Counted from the stretch's first letter, positions 27,359 through 38,472 are shown. The stretch: DNA of 64,000 bases from Azospirillum tabaci (GCF_014596085.1 NZ_JACCJY010000016.1:1-64000), one strand, 5' to 3'. Numbers and translations are program-made. Notes: a model not told the origin generated them from the sequence alone.

Positions 27359-29740
27359 TCAGGTGCTTTCCTTGTCGAACCAGGGCTTCGTGACGCGCGG
27401 AGGAAAGGCCAACCCGAGATCCTCGGTATCAAGGGTCAGGTTGGGGTTGTAGTACGGGTCCCGGGCCATCCGGTCGCCCCAGCGCCGGCTCATGTAGTCG
27501 GCTTCGGCGTTGAACCGCTGGACCTTGTCGGGGGCCGTGTCCGGCCCGCGCGAGGCGGATTCCAGATGGTACAGCTCGGCAAAGGGCGTCCAGACGACCA
27601 AATAGCCGGCCTCGCGCAGGCGCAGGCAGAAATCGACGTCGTTGAAGGCGACCGCCAGGTTCCTGTCGTCCAGGCCGCCGACCTCGTCGAACACCGCCTT
27701 GCGCGTGACCAGGCAGGCGGCGGTGACGCAGGACAGGTTCTGGGTCAGCTGCGCCCGGCTGAAATAGCCATGGGCATCGCGCGGAAACCCCTTGTGCCCA
27801 TGGCCGGCTACGCCGCCGATGCCCGTGATGACGCCGGCGTGCTGGATCGTGCCGTCGGCGTAGTAGAGCTTGGCGCCGACCGCCCCCACCTCGGGGCGAA
27901 GCGCGTGGCCGACCATCTCCGTCAGCCAGTCCGGCCCGATCACCTCGATGTCGTTGTTGATCAGGCCGATCACCGAGCCCGTCGCCTGCGCCACGGCGAA
28001 GTTGTTGATCGCGGAATAGTTGAAGGGCGCATCGTAACGCAGGACCCGGACCCGCGGCTCGTCCTTCAGCGTGTCGAAGTAGGCGAAGGTCTTCGCCTCC
28101 TCGCTGTTGTTGTCCACGATGATGACTTCGAGGTCGGGGTAGTCGGTGCGCTGCAGCAGCCCGTCGACGCAGCCCTTCAGCAACCCGACCTTGTCGCGCG
28201 TCGGCACGATCAGCGACACGCGGGGCGCCGGGTCGGGCAGGGCGTAGCGGATGCGGGTGAAGCGGTGGGTGGAGGGCGAGACCTCCACGCTGGCCTGGAC
28301 GCCGCGCCGCTGGAAATGCTCCGTCAGCGCCCGGTGCGCCGCCGCCGTGGCGCGCGGCAGGTCGACCATGGAGAAGGCCGTGGACTCCGGGAAGACCCGC
28401 CAATGGTAGAGGATCGCCGGAATGTGGCGGATGCGCTCCGGCACGGTGGCCTCGACCGCCCGCAGGGTCAGGTCGTAATCCTGGCTGCCCTCGAACCCCT
28501 CGCGGAAGCCGCCGATCCGCCCGACCAGCGAGCGGCGGAACACGCCGAGGTGGTTGATCATGTTCTGGCCGTGCAGCAGGTCGAGGTTGAAGTCCGACTT
28601 GAAGTACGGGTCGTGGCGCCGCCCCTGGGCGTCGATCTTGTCCTCGTCGGAATAGAGGATGTCGGCGTCGGGATGCCGGTTCAGCTCGACCGCGATCATG
28701 TAGAGCGCGTGCGGCGTCAGCCGGTCGTCGTGGTCCATGAGAGCGACGAACTCGCCGGCCGCCAGCTCCAGCGCGCTGTTGCTGGCGGCCGAGATGTGGC
28801 CGTTGCGCGCGCGCCGGACCACCTTGATGCGCTGGTCCCTCGCCTGATACTCGGCGAGCAGCGCCGGGACGTGCGGCGCGGTGGAAGCGTCGTCGGCGAT
28901 GCACAGTTCCCAGTCGGGATAGAGCTGCCCCAGCACGGAATCCAACGCTTCGCGCAGGAAGGACTCCGGCGTGTTGTGGACCGGCATGACCACGGAGATC
29001 AGCGGCCGCCGGGCCAGCCGCGCCACGTCGGCCCGGATCGCCGCAAGCTCCTCGGGCACCAGCGCGTCATACAGCCTTATCCAGGTTTCGTAATCGGCGG
29101 TCTTGCCCGGCTGCATCTCCTGGAGCACCCGCTGCTTGGTCGCGGTCCAGCCGTGGCGCCACAGATGCGTCAGCACGGGGAGCGGCCGGTGGCGCCGCAC
29201 GTGGTCGAGCACGAGGTTGCCCTTGCCGATCTCGCAGATCGTGAAATCCGCGATCTCGAAGGACAGCGGCCGGGTCGCCGGGTCGAAGCGCAGGGCCCTG
29301 GTCTTCTGCGGCAGGCAGGCCAGTTGGCGGACCGTGCCCGTGGTGTCCACCGGCAGGCGGATCATCGAGCGGTCGCTGAAGCCACCGCCCTCGTCCACAT
29401 ACAGGACCGGGGTGAGCGGGGCCGACGCGCGGCGCACCGTGTAGGAGATCAGACACCAGTCGCTGGGCGCGCGGCCGCGGTCGGAGCGCAGCAGGAAGGC
29501 CGGGTCGCCGCCGGTGCTCTCATACCCCCCCGCCGGGCCCGCCTTGAGGTCGCGCAACGGTTCCAGCGTCATCCGGTGCAGCCGGCGCCGGTAGAGGCGC
29601 CCGGCCCCTTTGCCGGCGCCGAGCACGCGCGTCAGCGCCGTCCCCAGGGTCGCCCCCAAGGTCGATGTCATGGACTGTGGAGAAAGGAGCCTGACCGGCC
29701 GGCGCAGACGACGCAACCTATCGGAACCCAGGTCCTTCAT
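27359..29740 (-). CDS. Two-domain GT2 glycosyltransferase (probable rhamnan/O-antigen assembly)
   Basis: 793 residues from ATG 29740 (ATG 29671 is also possible; neither has a strong RBS). Residues ~80-230 form a beta-rich accessory segment (CLISYTVRRASAP...LYVDEGGGFSDRSMIRLP). Residues ~248-470: first GT2 domain with ISVVMPVHNTPESFL, LCIADDAST, ALMDHDDRL and DILYSDEDK. Residues ~505-760: second GT2 domain with VSLIVPTRDKVGLL, VIIVDNNS and INNDIEV, ending near LYHLESASRG. Paired GT-A domains of this type make two different linkages in one polypeptide, as in rhamnan synthases. Immediately upstream of rfbCBDA, so rhamnosyl transfer is a reasonable inference. A TTGACA-like element lies upstream. 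Confidence 0.87.
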   Translation of the reverse strand: MKDLGSDRLRRLRRPVRLLSPQSMTSTLGATLGTALTRVLGAGKGAGRLYRRRLHRMTLEPLRDLKAGPAGGYESTGGDPAFLLRSDRGRAPSDWCLISYTVRRASAPLTPVLYVDEGGGFSDRSMIRLPVDTTGTVRQLACLPQKTRALRFDPATRPLSFEIADFTICEIGKGNLVLDHVRRHRPLPVLTHLWRHGWTATKQRVLQEMQPGKTADYETWIRLYDALVPEELAAIRADVARLARRPLISVVMPVHNTPESFLREALDSVLGQLYPDWELCIADDASTAPHVPALLAEYQARDQRIKVVRRARNGHISAASNSALELAAGEFVALMDHDDRLTPHALYMIAVELNRHPDADILYSDEDKIDAQGRRHDPYFKSDFNLDLLHGQNMINHLGVFRRSLVGRIGGFREGFEGSQDYDLTLRAVEATVPERIRHIPAILYHWRVFPESTAFSMVDLPRATAAAHRALTEHFQRRGVQASVEVSPSTHRFTRIRYALPDPAPRVSLIVPTRDKVGLLKGCVDGLLQRTDYPDLEVIIVDNNSEEAKTFAYFDTLKDEPRVRVLRYDAPFNYSAINNFAVAQATGSVIGLINNDIEVIGPDWLTEMVGHALRPEVGAVGAKLYYADGTIQHAGVITGIGGVAGHGHKGFPRDAHGYFSRAQLTQNLSCVTAACLVTRKAVFDEVGGLDDRNLAVAFNDVDFCLRLREAGYLVVWTPFAELYHLESASRGPDTAPDKVQRFNAEADYMSRRWGDRMARDPYYNPNLTLDTEDLGLAFPPRVTKPWFDKEST

Positions 29741-30047
29741 AGAAGAGTCCACAATCGCCTTTGTCCCGACAAGTCCAGTCCCGCACCCACGGATGCCCAC
29801 CCTTCGGCTGTCTCCCGAAAGACTATCGTCCAGGACCCGACGAATTCGTATTCCTTATGCGGCAGCACGCTGTCAAACCTGAGTGACTGTTGTGGTTGAT
29901 GAGGCCCTGTCGCCCTGTGCGGCCAGTGACAGGCATACGCGGGCCATTCGACGAACGCAAGCCGCATGCCTTGAACATTGTTTGTGGCCAACCTGGAGAA
30001 ATCCATGCGGACGCGAGCGCTTGCGCACTCGGTCCGAGGCCCGGTCG
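29741..30047. other. 307-bp gap between two leftward glycosyltransferase genes
   Basis: No gene is seen. The leftward strand carries TTGACA at 29876-29871, followed after 17-18 bases by a poor -10 (GAATAC, about 29853-29848), a possible promoter for the glycosyltransferase-rfbCBDA transcript. No strong hairpin was found. Composition is slightly AT-richer than neighbouring genes. Confidence 0.35.
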
Positions 30048-31151
30048 TCAGGGGGACAGCGGCTGGACCGCCTCGCGCAGGGCCTGGGCGAGCGGTGGCG
30101 TGGCGACGGCGAGGTTGTAGCGCTCCTCCACCATGCGACGGCCGGCCGCACCCATGCGGGCGCGCAGCTCCGGGTCGGCCGCCAGCCGGCCGAGCGCCTG
30201 CGCCCAGGACTCCTCGTCCTCCGCCAGGAAGCCGTTCACCCCATGCCGGACCAGCGTCGCGTTGACGCCGACCGGCGAGGCGACGACCGGCCGGCCGGCC
30301 GCCATGTACTGGATCAGCTTGTAGCCGCACTTGCCGCGCTCCCAAGGCTCGTCGGGCAGCGGCATGACGCCGATGTCGAAACGGGCCAGTTCCTCGGCCT
30401 CGTTTTCCTCATGCCAGGGCACGAAGGTCGCCGGCACGGGGAATTCGAGGCCGGCCGCGCCGACCACCCGCAGCCGAACCGCCGAGCCGAGCCGGGCGAG
30501 CGCGCCGCCGATCGCGGCCAGGTAGCTCGCCGTGGAGGGCGAGCCCATCCAGCCGACCGTCGCCGTTCCCGCATCGCCGCCGTCCCGCTGCGGAAGGGCC
30601 CGCACGGGATAGCGGGCCAAGTCGACGACGGTCGGTTGGATACGGACGTCGCGTGCGCCGGCGCCGGCCGCCCAATCGGCGAGATAGGGGTTGCCGGCCA
30701 GCACGATCCGGGCGTTGCGGGCGAGCGTCGCGAACTTCGTCCCGAGCAGGGCGCGCACCGGTGCCAGCCGGTGGCGGGCGTAGCGCTCGAACCAGGCGTC
30801 GTCGATGTCCATGACGTAGGGGACGGCGCCGAGCCCGGCCGTCGCCTCGACCTGCGCGGGCAGCCAGGGCAGGGCTTCCTTCTCCAGCCAGACCAGGTCA
30901 TGGCGCCGCACCGACCGCAGGGCCGCGAGCCGCCGCGCGTAGGCCGCGGCGATGCGGGTCCGGTCGATCCGCCGGCCGGCGTAGAGCGCCCGCAGATAGT
31001 CGTCGTCGAGCAGCGGCGCCTCGGTTACCCGGAGGCCGGCCTCCCGCAGAGCCGGCAGGTAGGCGAGGAAGCGCAGCCGGCTGCTGGCGCCCAGCCGGCC
31101 GTAGCGGCTCAGCAGGAGGACCGATGGGCCGGTCGTGGCGTCAGGAAGCAT
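30048..31151 (-). CDS. Glycosyltransferase, GT4-like (GT-B fold)
   Basis: 367 residues from ATG 31151. N-terminal VLLLSRYGRLGASSRLRFLAYLP resembles the acceptor-binding half of GT-B enzymes that act on polysaccharide chains. The C-terminal half has GWMGSPSTASYL, then FDIGVMPLPDEPWERGKCGYK and QYMAAGRPVVASPVGVN, the E/G-x-K...G-x-P-V nucleotide-sugar pattern of GT4. Single-domain and cytoplasmic, donor unknown. It is the first leftward gene after the replication module, separated from repA by 184 bp containing an iteron copy on the opposite strand. Confidence 0.8.
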   Translation of the reverse strand: MLPDATTGPSVLLLSRYGRLGASSRLRFLAYLPALREAGLRVTEAPLLDDDYLRALYAGRRIDRTRIAAAYARRLAALRSVRRHDLVWLEKEALPWLPAQVEATAGLGAVPYVMDIDDAWFERYARHRLAPVRALLGTKFATLARNARIVLAGNPYLADWAAGAGARDVRIQPTVVDLARYPVRALPQRDGGDAGTATVGWMGSPSTASYLAAIGGALARLGSAVRLRVVGAAGLEFPVPATFVPWHEENEAEELARFDIGVMPLPDEPWERGKCGYKLIQYMAAGRPVVASPVGVNATLVRHGVNGFLAEDEESWAQALGRLAADPELRARMGAAGRRMVEERYNLAVATPPLAQALREAVQPLSP

Positions 31152-31291
31152 CGGAGGGGGACCGGGTGATGGGATCGAAGGCCGGGGAGGATACAGCCTC
31201 GCGGCCACCGGGGACAGCGCCGCGCCTGGAATGGTGTCACGAGGGAAGCCGCACCCTCCGGCTTCCGCTGCTCCCCGGTTCGTGGAAGCGT

Positions 31292-31306
31292 TTGGAGTCT
31301 TGTCGC
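31292..31306 (-). repeat. Outlying iteron copy downstream of repA
   Basis: On the minus strand this reads GCGACAAGACTCCAA, matching the iterons upstream of repA at every position except the variable last base. It lies 30 bp beyond the repA stop. It may be a RepA-binding site involved in handcuffing or copy control, or a remnant of a rearranged origin. Confidence 0.65.
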
Positions 31307-31335
31307 GAGGCCCGGAAAGACCCTGGTCCGCCGGG

Positions 31336-32307
31336 TCAGCGCATCAACTGCGCCATGTTGCGTTCGGGAATCGGCGGCGGCGAGGGGTGCAGGAGCAGGC
31401 CGTGCTCCTCCACGTCCACCCGCGCGTCGGGATAGACGGCGAGGGCCAGTTGCAAGGCTTCGATGAAGCGTTTGCGGAAATCACGCAGTCGGGCGTAGCC
31501 GGCGCCGAACTGCTCGAACACCGCCGGCCAAGTGATGGTCGTCGACTTGTTCAGGCTGTGCAGCCGGTAGGCCAGCCAGATGTAGATGTCGATGCTCGTG
31601 CTGTTGTTCTGGATATGCCGCAGCGCCGGTTCCCAAATGGGCACCGGATGAGCCTTCAGTTCGCGGAAAAAGGCTTCGGAGAGCAGGACGCGGTCTTCCC
31701 ACAGCGTGCCTTGCGGGGAATTGTGCTCCGACGAGAAATGGATGCCGCCCTTGACGATCGAATCCTTCTCGAAGCCGAGGCTGTTGGCATCCTCCCAGGC
31801 GAAGGTCAGGTTGCAGGCGGCGATGCGCGAGGCCTGTTCCCGGATGTCGCGGTAGGTCTGGCCGCCCACGGACAGCCCCATGCGGTCCAGCCAGTCGTGC
31901 ATGCTCCGGCCCAGCTCGACCTCGCGGCTGTCGGTCTGAAGCGCGCGGGTCTGAAGGTAAAGCAGGATCATCCGGGCCCGGCTTCCATAAGGAACGCCGT
32001 AGAGCTTAAAGCCGCCACCGCGGACCGGCAGTCGACCGGGCTCGATCAGCAGACGAATTCGGTGACCTCGCCTTTCCCAAGGCTGGTCATCCGGCAGGCG
32101 ACGATGCGGAAGGGCGGTCAAGGCAAAGCCTGAATAGGTAATGCCAAGCTCTTGCCGTTCTTCCTCCAAGACCGCCGCAGCGATGTCGACCAGCGAGCGC
32201 TGATCCGGATCGCTCTGGAGTGCTTTCGCTTGCTCGCGACCAACCTGACTGATCAGGCGATGCAACTGGCCCATAGCGCGCTGTTCTCGCCGTTTGTTCC
32301 AGGTCAA
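31336..32307 (-). CDS. repA: Plasmid replication initiator, RepA family
   Basis: 323 residues from TTG 32307 (312 if ATG 32274, which is preceded by GGCGAG). Core signature of the alphaproteobacterial RepA_C family: YGSRARMILLYLQTRA, then VELGRSMHDWLDRMGLSVGG, T-Y-R-D-I-R-E-Q-A-S-R-I-A-A, and later DIYIWLAYRLHSLNKS with ITWPAVFEQFG. The protein binds iterons and opens the origin of a theta-replicating plasmid. At least six direct or inverted copies of a 15-bp iteron lie upstream of the gene and one downstream. No parA/parB genes flank it within the window, unlike repABC plasmids. Its presence makes the whole locus plasmid-borne or chromid-borne. It may repress its own promoter, because iterons flank the start. 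Confidence 0.88.
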   Translation of the reverse strand: MTWNKRREQRAMGQLHRLISQVGREQAKALQSDPDQRSLVDIAAAVLEEERQELGITYSGFALTALPHRRLPDDQPWERRGHRIRLLIEPGRLPVRGGGFKLYGVPYGSRARMILLYLQTRALQTDSREVELGRSMHDWLDRMGLSVGGQTYRDIREQASRIAACNLTFAWEDANSLGFEKDSIVKGGIHFSSEHNSPQGTLWEDRVLLSEAFFRELKAHPVPIWEPALRHIQNNSTSIDIYIWLAYRLHSLNKSTTITWPAVFEQFGAGYARLRDFRKRFIEALQLALAVYPDARVDVEEHGLLLHPSPPPIPERNMAQLMR

Positions 32308-32349
32308 TTTAGGTTTCGATCCATAACACGGCAGGTTGGTGGCGGCAAT

Positions 32350-32700
32350 TTGGAATCTTGTCGCGCAGACTATTTGTAAGGTTACTAGATTTACCTATTT
32401 GTTTGAGCGACAAGACTCCAGTAGAGAATCGCGAGTCGCGCGACAAGAGTCCAGGAATCCCGCGACAACACTCCAGGGGATAACTCGTTCCACCTGTGGA
32501 AGCTTGGGGTGATGCGACAAAACTCCAGGTCTAGCCTTGCGAATCGCGGGTTTGCGGCGAATCGGGCGCGTCCGTGATTCGCCGTGCGACTCGCCGGGGC
32601 GGGGCTGGAGCCGGCGGCGGCGGGGATTCCGGCGTCGCCGGCCCCGCTTGGCCGGGGTGGACGGGATGGATGGGACAAAGGGGGCGCGACAAGACTCCAA
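32350..32700. repeat. Replication-origin iteron array with AT-rich segment
   Basis: Consensus iteron GCGACAAGACTCCAG. Copies on the plus strand: 32407-32421 (exact), 32440-32454 (GAGTCC), 32462-32476 (CACTCC), 32514-32528 (AAACTCC) and 32686-32700 (ends CAA). One minus-strand copy is at 32350-32364 (GATTCC). Start-to-start spacings are 33, 22, 52 and 172 bp, so the array is irregular. An AT-rich stretch at ~32367-32406 next to the first plus-strand copy is a good candidate unwinding element. TTCCACAGG on the minus strand near 32490-32500 loosely resembles a DnaA box. The region lies immediately upstream of repA and has no convincing gene. Confidence 0.85.
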
Positions 32701-32727
32701 CCCCGCAGGGCTCGTTCGCGGCCGGCG

Positions 32728-33687
<960 letters not shown>

Positions 33688-33827
33688 GGTGTCCTCCAGG
33701 GCAACGGTGCGGGCTGTCCGGCCGCGCCCGTGCCCGGAACGGTGGCCCGACCCCCGACGGGCAGGAATGCGCGCGCCGGTGGCCGGATGTCCAGAGGTTT
33801 GGGGCGCGGGATGGTGCCGCGCCCCGG

Positions 33828-35735
33828 TCAGGCGCCGAGAATGCCCCGCGCGCGCAGATTCTCCACCACCCGCGCGGCGAGCGCGTCGGCGTCCTCCGCC
33901 GTGGTGTCGAGCCGCAGGTCCGGCGCGTCCGGCCGCTCGTAGGGGGAGTCGACGCCGGTGAAGTTGCGCAAGCTCCCGGAGCGGGCCTTGGCGTAGAGCC
34001 CCTTGGGGTCGCGCCGCATGCACTCCTCCAGCGGCGTGTCCACGAACACCTCCAGGAAGAGGCCTTCCGGGAACAGGGCGCGCAGGGCCTCCCGCTCGGC
34101 CCGGAAGGGGGCGATGAAGGCGCAGAGCACGATCAACCCGGCCTCCGTCATCAGCTTCGCCACCTCCCCCACGCGCCGGATGTTCTCGACCCGGTCGGCG
34201 TCGGTGAAGCCGAGGTCGCGGTTGAGCCCCAGCCGGACGTTGTCGCCGTCCAGCATCATGGTGTGGTGGCCGAGCGCGTGCAGCCGCCGCTCCAGCCGGT
34301 TGGCGACGGTGGACTTGCCGGACCCCGACAGGCCGGTGAACCACAGGACCGCCGGCCGCTGCCGCTTGGCCGCGGCGCGCTCGGCCGCCGAGACGGCCAG
34401 TTCCTGGCGGTGCAGGTTGGCGGCGCGGTGCAGCGGGTGCAGGATCATCCCGGCGCCGGCGGTCCGGTTGGAGAAGCGGTCCACCAGGATGAAGGAGCCG
34501 GTGTGGCGGTTCGCCGCGTAGGCGTCGAAGGCCAGAGGCGCCGCCGTGGACAGATTGCACAGGCCGACCGCGTTCATCGTCAGCGTCGTGGCCGCGCTGT
34601 GCTCCAGCGTCTCCACATTCACCGCGTGGCGCAGCGCGGTGACGGTCGCCGGCACCCAGCGCGCCCCGGCCCGCAGCAAGTAGGAGCGGCCGGGGATCAG
34701 CGGCTCCTCCGCCATCCACAGCAGGTGCGCGGCGAACTGGTCGGCCACCTCCGGCGTCTCGGCCGGCCTTTCTGCCGGGCCGGCCAGCAGGTCGCCGCGT
34801 GCGGCGTCCACCGCCTCCTCCAGCGTCACGGTCACCGCGTCGCCGGTCTGCGCCCCTGGCCGGTCGCCGTCGAAGGTGACGATGCGGGCGATCCGCGCGC
34901 TTTGCCCCGACGGCCACACCGTCACCGCGTCGCCCGGCGCCAGGCGGCCCGACAGCAGCGTTCCGGACAGGCCGCGGAAGTCCGAGGCCAGATCGGGAGA
35001 GGGCCGATTCACCCAGTCCACCAGGAAGCGCAGCGGTCCGGCGAGCGCGTTCCCGTCCTCGACCGCCGCCGTCTCCAGATGCTCCAGCAGGGCGGGGCCG
35101 TGATACCAGCCCATGGCGGCGGAGCGGTGGACGACGTTGTCGCCGCGCCGCGCCGACAGGGGGATCGCCGTCACCGTGGCGAAGCCGAGCGGGGCGGCGA
35201 AATCCGCGAAGGCCTGCGCGATGGCGGTGAAGACCGCCTCGTCGCAGCCGACCAGATCCATCTTGTTGACCGCCAGCACGACGTGGCGGATGCCCATCAG
35301 GGAGCAGACGACGGCGTGGCGGCGCGTCTGCGTCAGCAGGCCCTTGCGCGCGTCGACCAGCAGCACCGCGAGGGCGGCGGTGGAGGCGGCGGTGGCCATG
35401 TTGCGGGTGTACTGCTCGTGCCCCGGCGCGTCGGCGACGATGAAGCTGCGCCGGTCGGTGGCGAAGAAGCGGTGGGCGACGTCGATGGTGATGCCCTGCT
35501 CGCGCTCGGCCTCCAGCCCGTCCACCAGCAGCGAGAAGTCGATCCCGCCCTCCTCGTCGGTGCGGCCGCGGCTGTCGCGCAACACCTGCGCCAGCTGGTC
35601 GTCGGGCACCAGCCCGGCGTCATGCAGCAGCCGGCCGATCAGCGTGGACTTGCCGTCGTCCACCGACCCGCAGGTCAGGAAGCGCAGAAGCCCCCGTGTG
35701 GGGAGAGGCGCGGGAATGTGCCCGGTGGAATCCAT
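33828..35735 (-). CDS. cysNC: Bifunctional ATP sulfurylase large subunit / APS kinase (CysN-CysC, NodQ-like)
   Basis: 635 residues, two enzymes in one. CysN GTPase part (1-~440): [15 protein letters not shown] (G1), [30 protein letters not shown] (G3) and NKMDLVG (G4), followed by two beta-barrel domains. CysC part (~460-635): [19 protein letters not shown] Walker [16 protein letters not shown] and [12 protein letters not shown]. Together with CysD it converts sulfate and ATP to APS and then PAPS. Its ATG shares a base with the TGA of cysD (TGATG), so subunits are made in a coupled manner. Being next to polysaccharide genes and not cysteine genes suggests dedicated PAPS for glycan sulfation, as with NodPQ. 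Confidence 0.96.
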   Translation of the reverse strand: MDSTGHIPAPLPTRGLLRFLTCGSVDDGKSTLIGRLLHDAGLVPDDQLAQVLRDSRGRTDEEGGIDFSLLVDGLEAEREQGITIDVAHRFFATDRRSFIVADAPGHEQYTRNMATAASTAALAVLLVDARKGLLTQTRRHAVVCSLMGIRHVVLAVNKMDLVGCDEAVFTAIAQAFADFAAPLGFATVTAIPLSARRGDNVVHRSAAMGWYHGPALLEHLETAAVEDGNALAGPLRFLVDWVNRPSPDLASDFRGLSGTLLSGRLAPGDAVTVWPSGQSARIARIVTFDGDRPGAQTGDAVTVTLEEAVDAARGDLLAGPAERPAETPEVADQFAAHLLWMAEEPLIPGRSYLLRAGARWVPATVTALRHAVNVETLEHSAATTLTMNAVGLCNLSTAAPLAFDAYAANRHTGSFILVDRFSNRTAGAGMILHPLHRAANLHRQELAVSAAERAAAKRQRPAVLWFTGLSGSGKSTVANRLERRLHALGHHTMMLDGDNVRLGLNRDLGFTDADRVENIRRVGEVAKLMTEAGLIVLCAFIAPFRAEREALRALFPEGLFLEVFVDTPLEECMRRDPKGLYAKARSGSLRNFTGVDSPYERPDAPDLRLDTTAEDADALAARVVENLRARGILGA

Positions 35736-36640
35736 CAGAAATATCCTTCCCGCTTCTTGCGCTCCATGGAGGCGGGCTCGTCGCCGTCGATCAGGCGTCC
35801 CTGCCGTTCGGAGGTGCGCGACGCGCGCATCTCCGCGATGATGCCCTCCACCGTCACGGCGTCGGACTCGATGGCCCCGCTCAGCGGGTAGCAGCCGAGC
35901 GTGCGGAAGCGGACCCGGCGTTTCTCCGGCACCTCGCCGGGGTTCAGCGGCAGGCGGCCGTCGTCCACCATGATCAGCGTGCCCGCTCGATGGACGACCG
36001 GGCGCTCCGCCGCGAAGTAGAGCGGCACCACCGGCAGCCCCTCCGCCGCGACGTAGCGCCAGACGTCCATCTCGGTCCAGTTGGACAACGGGAAGACGCG
36101 GACCGACTCCCCCGGCCGGATGCGCGTGTTCCAGAGGTGCCACAGCTCCGGCCGCTGGTCACGCGGGTCCCAGCTGTGGGCGGCGGTGCGCACGGAGAAG
36201 ACGCGCTCCTTGGCGCGGCTCTTCTCCTCGTCGCGGCGCGCACCGCCGATGGCCGCGTCGAAACCATGCCGGTCGAGCGCCTGGCGCAGCGCTTCCGTCT
36301 TCATGACCCGGGTGTGGACGGCGGAGCCGGAGCGGATCGGGTCGATCCCCTGCGCCACGCCCTCCTGGTTCACATGGACGATCAGGTCCAACCCCAGCCG
36401 GCGTGCCGTCTCGTCGCGGAAGGCGATCATGTCGCGGAATTTCCACCCGGTGTCGACGTGGAGCAGCGGGAACGGCACCCGTCCGGGGTGGAAAGCCTTG
36501 CGCGCCAGGTGCAGCAGGACGCCGCTGTCCTTGCCGATGGAATAGAGCAGGACCGGCCGGCTGAAGGCCGCCGCGACCTCGCGCAGTATGGCAATCGATT
36601 CCGCTTCGAGCAGTCGCAGGTCGTCCGGCAGGTTTGGCAT
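35735..36640 (-). CDS. cysD: Sulfate adenylyltransferase small subunit (CysD, NodP-like)
   Basis: 301 residues. PAPS-reductase-like fold with the P-loop [18 protein letters not shown] (~residues 36-53), [16 protein letters not shown], then [17 protein letters not shown] and a C-terminal [10 protein letters not shown] with basic tail typical of CysD. Works as heterodimer with the CysN part of the next gene, adenylating sulfate. ATG 36640 follows GGGAA; no typical promoter was recognised in the 141 bp upstream. Starts the leftward cysD-cysNC-uxs set. Confidence 0.96.
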   Translation of the reverse strand: MPNLPDDLRLLEAESIAILREVAAAFSRPVLLYSIGKDSGVLLHLARKAFHPGRVPFPLLHVDTGWKFRDMIAFRDETARRLGLDLIVHVNQEGVAQGIDPIRSGSAVHTRVMKTEALRQALDRHGFDAAIGGARRDEEKSRAKERVFSVRTAAHSWDPRDQRPELWHLWNTRIRPGESVRVFPLSNWTEMDVWRYVAAEGLPVVPLYFAAERPVVHRAGTLIMVDDGRLPLNPGEVPEKRRVRFRTLGCYPLSGAIESDAVTVEGIIAEMRASRTSERQGRLIDGDEPASMERKKREGYF

Positions 36641-36781
36641 CGCGTTCCCAGGAAAACACTCAGATTAAACACATGAAGAGGCCAGCGGAATTGGCCGGGG
36701 GACAACCCTGGCGGGCCATCACCGGGCTTACCGCAACGCCGGCCGCCGTGCCAAGGGCGCCGGCGGGTTCGCTCAGTTTTG

Positions 36782-38281
36782 TTACCGCGCCGCTCCGGAG
36801 GGTGGGCGCAACCGCGCCAGCAGGCCCGTCAGCCGTCCGATGACCAAGCCGGTGAGGAGCCGCGCCGCCACCCCGCGGAAGGCCCGCCCGCGCGGCCCGC
36901 GCCGCAGCAGGGCGGCCAGCAGGCGGCGGCCCGGCCGTGGCCCGGGCAGGAAGGTGGCCGTCGCCGTCCGCCGCCCTGTTGCGGCGCCTTCCGGCCCGCC
37001 CTCCAAATCGACGCGTCGGCGCAGCGCCTCGGCGAAGGCGGCGCGGCAGACCAGCTCGGCGTCCGGCAAGCCAATCAGAAGCTGCAGAGGCTTGGCCAGC
37101 CGCCGACGGGCCGCCGCCGATTGGGCCGCGAGCGCCAGGGCCGGGGCGAGGGCGAGGGCAGCCGCCAGCTTGGCGGCCAGCCTCAGGCCGGGGCGCCGCC
37201 GGTAGCCCAGGCTGTTGGCTCCGTGCTGGATATAGTCGCCCAGCGATTGCGGCAGATAGGCGATCGTGCCCTCCGCCGCGGCGCAGCAGGCGATCCAGTG
37301 GTCGTGGAAGGCGATCCGGCCGAGCGCCGGGAAGGGCAGGGCCAGCCGCAGCAGCGAGGCCCGGAACAGGCAGGCGCAGCCGGTGACGGCGTTGGCCATC
37401 AGCAGCGCGTCGAGGCTGTCGTGGCGGCTGTCCAGGCCGGGCCAGAAGGTTTCCGACACGACCCGGCCGGCCCTGTCCACCACCCGCATGTTGCCGAAGG
37501 CCAGGACGATCCCGTCCCGATGGCCGGCCACCAGGGCGCCCACCAGGGCGGCCAGCCGGCCGGGCGCCCAGCGGTCGTCCTGGTCGGCCAGGGCGACGAA
37601 CTCCGCCTCGGCCGGGACGCGGCCCAGCGCGCGCTCGAAGTTGCGGTAGAAGCCGAGGTTGACGCCGTTGCGCACCGGGCGGAAGCGGTCGTCCCCGGCG
37701 GTCGCCTCCAGGATATGGTTCCAGTGGGCGTCGTCGGAACCGTCGTCCTCGATCAGGCACACCCAGCGTTCGTGCGTCTGGGAGCGGATGGAGTCGACCT
37801 GAGCCCGGAACAGGGCCGGGTCGGGATTGTAGGTGGCCATGGCGATGGCGACGAGCGGCCCGCCGCCCAATGGCTCATTTCGCTGTGGCCCGTTCTCCGG
37901 CGGTGGAACCGGCAGCGGGGGCGCCGCATCCTCCACGATGACCGGCCCCGCCGGCCATTCCTCCCGCGTGCCGTCCGTCCATTCCAGCGTCAGGACGGGC
38001 CGATGCGTCCCGCCGGCACCGGCCGCCGGCACTGTGGCCAGCCCCCAGAATCCGCAGGCCAGATCCGGCTCGACGCCGTGGCGGCGCTGTGCGGCCTCGG
38101 CGTCGAAACGGAGCGTGTTCAACCCTGTGGCCGGGAAGCGCGCCGCGCCGACGACCACCGCGGCCGCGCGCAGGCGGGCGCCCGGGCGGCGGGCCCATCC
38201 GGAGAAGCCCCAGACCAGGTCGCGGTGCGGCGGAACGCGGGGAGGGAGGCCGGGATCGAGATGCAGGAGGGTGGCGGACAT
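36782..38281 (-). CDS. GT2 glycosyltransferase with N-terminal GWA-type module
   Basis: 499 residues. Residues ~15-130: short beta-rich module beginning LVWGFSGWARRPGARLRAA, including the sequence FPATGLNTLRFD. Residues ~144-370: GT-A domain with VAIAMATYNPDPALFRAQ, LIEDDGSDDAHW, LADQDDRWAPG (D-x-D-like) and FHDHWIACCAA, resembling rhamnosyltransferase-type GT2 enzymes. Residues ~390-499 are rich in Arg/Ala/Leu and may be an amphipathic membrane-associating tail. It diverges from the DUF2142 gene (191-bp gap) and precedes cysD. Donor and acceptor are not apparent. Confidence 0.8.
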   Translation of the reverse strand: MSATLLHLDPGLPPRVPPHRDLVWGFSGWARRPGARLRAAAVVVGAARFPATGLNTLRFDAEAAQRRHGVEPDLACGFWGLATVPAAGAGGTHRPVLTLEWTDGTREEWPAGPVIVEDAAPPLPVPPPENGPQRNEPLGGGPLVAIAMATYNPDPALFRAQVDSIRSQTHERWVCLIEDDGSDDAHWNHILEATAGDDRFRPVRNGVNLGFYRNFERALGRVPAEAEFVALADQDDRWAPGRLAALVGALVAGHRDGIVLAFGNMRVVDRAGRVVSETFWPGLDSRHDSLDALLMANAVTGCACLFRASLLRLALPFPALGRIAFHDHWIACCAAAEGTIAYLPQSLGDYIQHGANSLGYRRRPGLRLAAKLAAALALAPALALAAQSAAARRRLAKPLQLLIGLPDAELVCRAAFAEALRRRVDLEGGPEGAATGRRTATATFLPGPRPGRRLLAALLRRGPRGRAFRGVAARLLTGLVIGRLTGLLARLRPPSGAAR

Positions 38282-38472
38282 TCCTCGGCCTTCGGGAGAA
38301 CCGGTGCGGCGGTGACGGGGTTGAGCGGGGCGCGCACTCTAACAGCCCTCCGGCGGTGTGGCGAGGACGCTTCACCATTCCCAAGCGGGGCTGCGTTGTG
38401 CTTCTGTCTGCCCGCGCTTGGCCGCTCCGGATCGCGGCCTGTCCCAAAGAAACACGGAACAGGGAAAGGCCG

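Noticed and set aside
26747-29899. Plus-strand frame of about 1050 codons opposite rfbC and the two-domain glycosyltransferase
   Set aside because: It crosses the end of rfbB, all of rfbC, the glycosyltransferase and part of the intergenic gap; no recognisable motif. Antisense artefact of high GC.
32407-32700. Short repeated units upstream of repA considered as a CRISPR array
   Set aside because: Repeats are 15 bp, imperfect, in both orientations and unevenly spaced (spacings 22-172 bp), with no cas genes; they fit RepA iterons.
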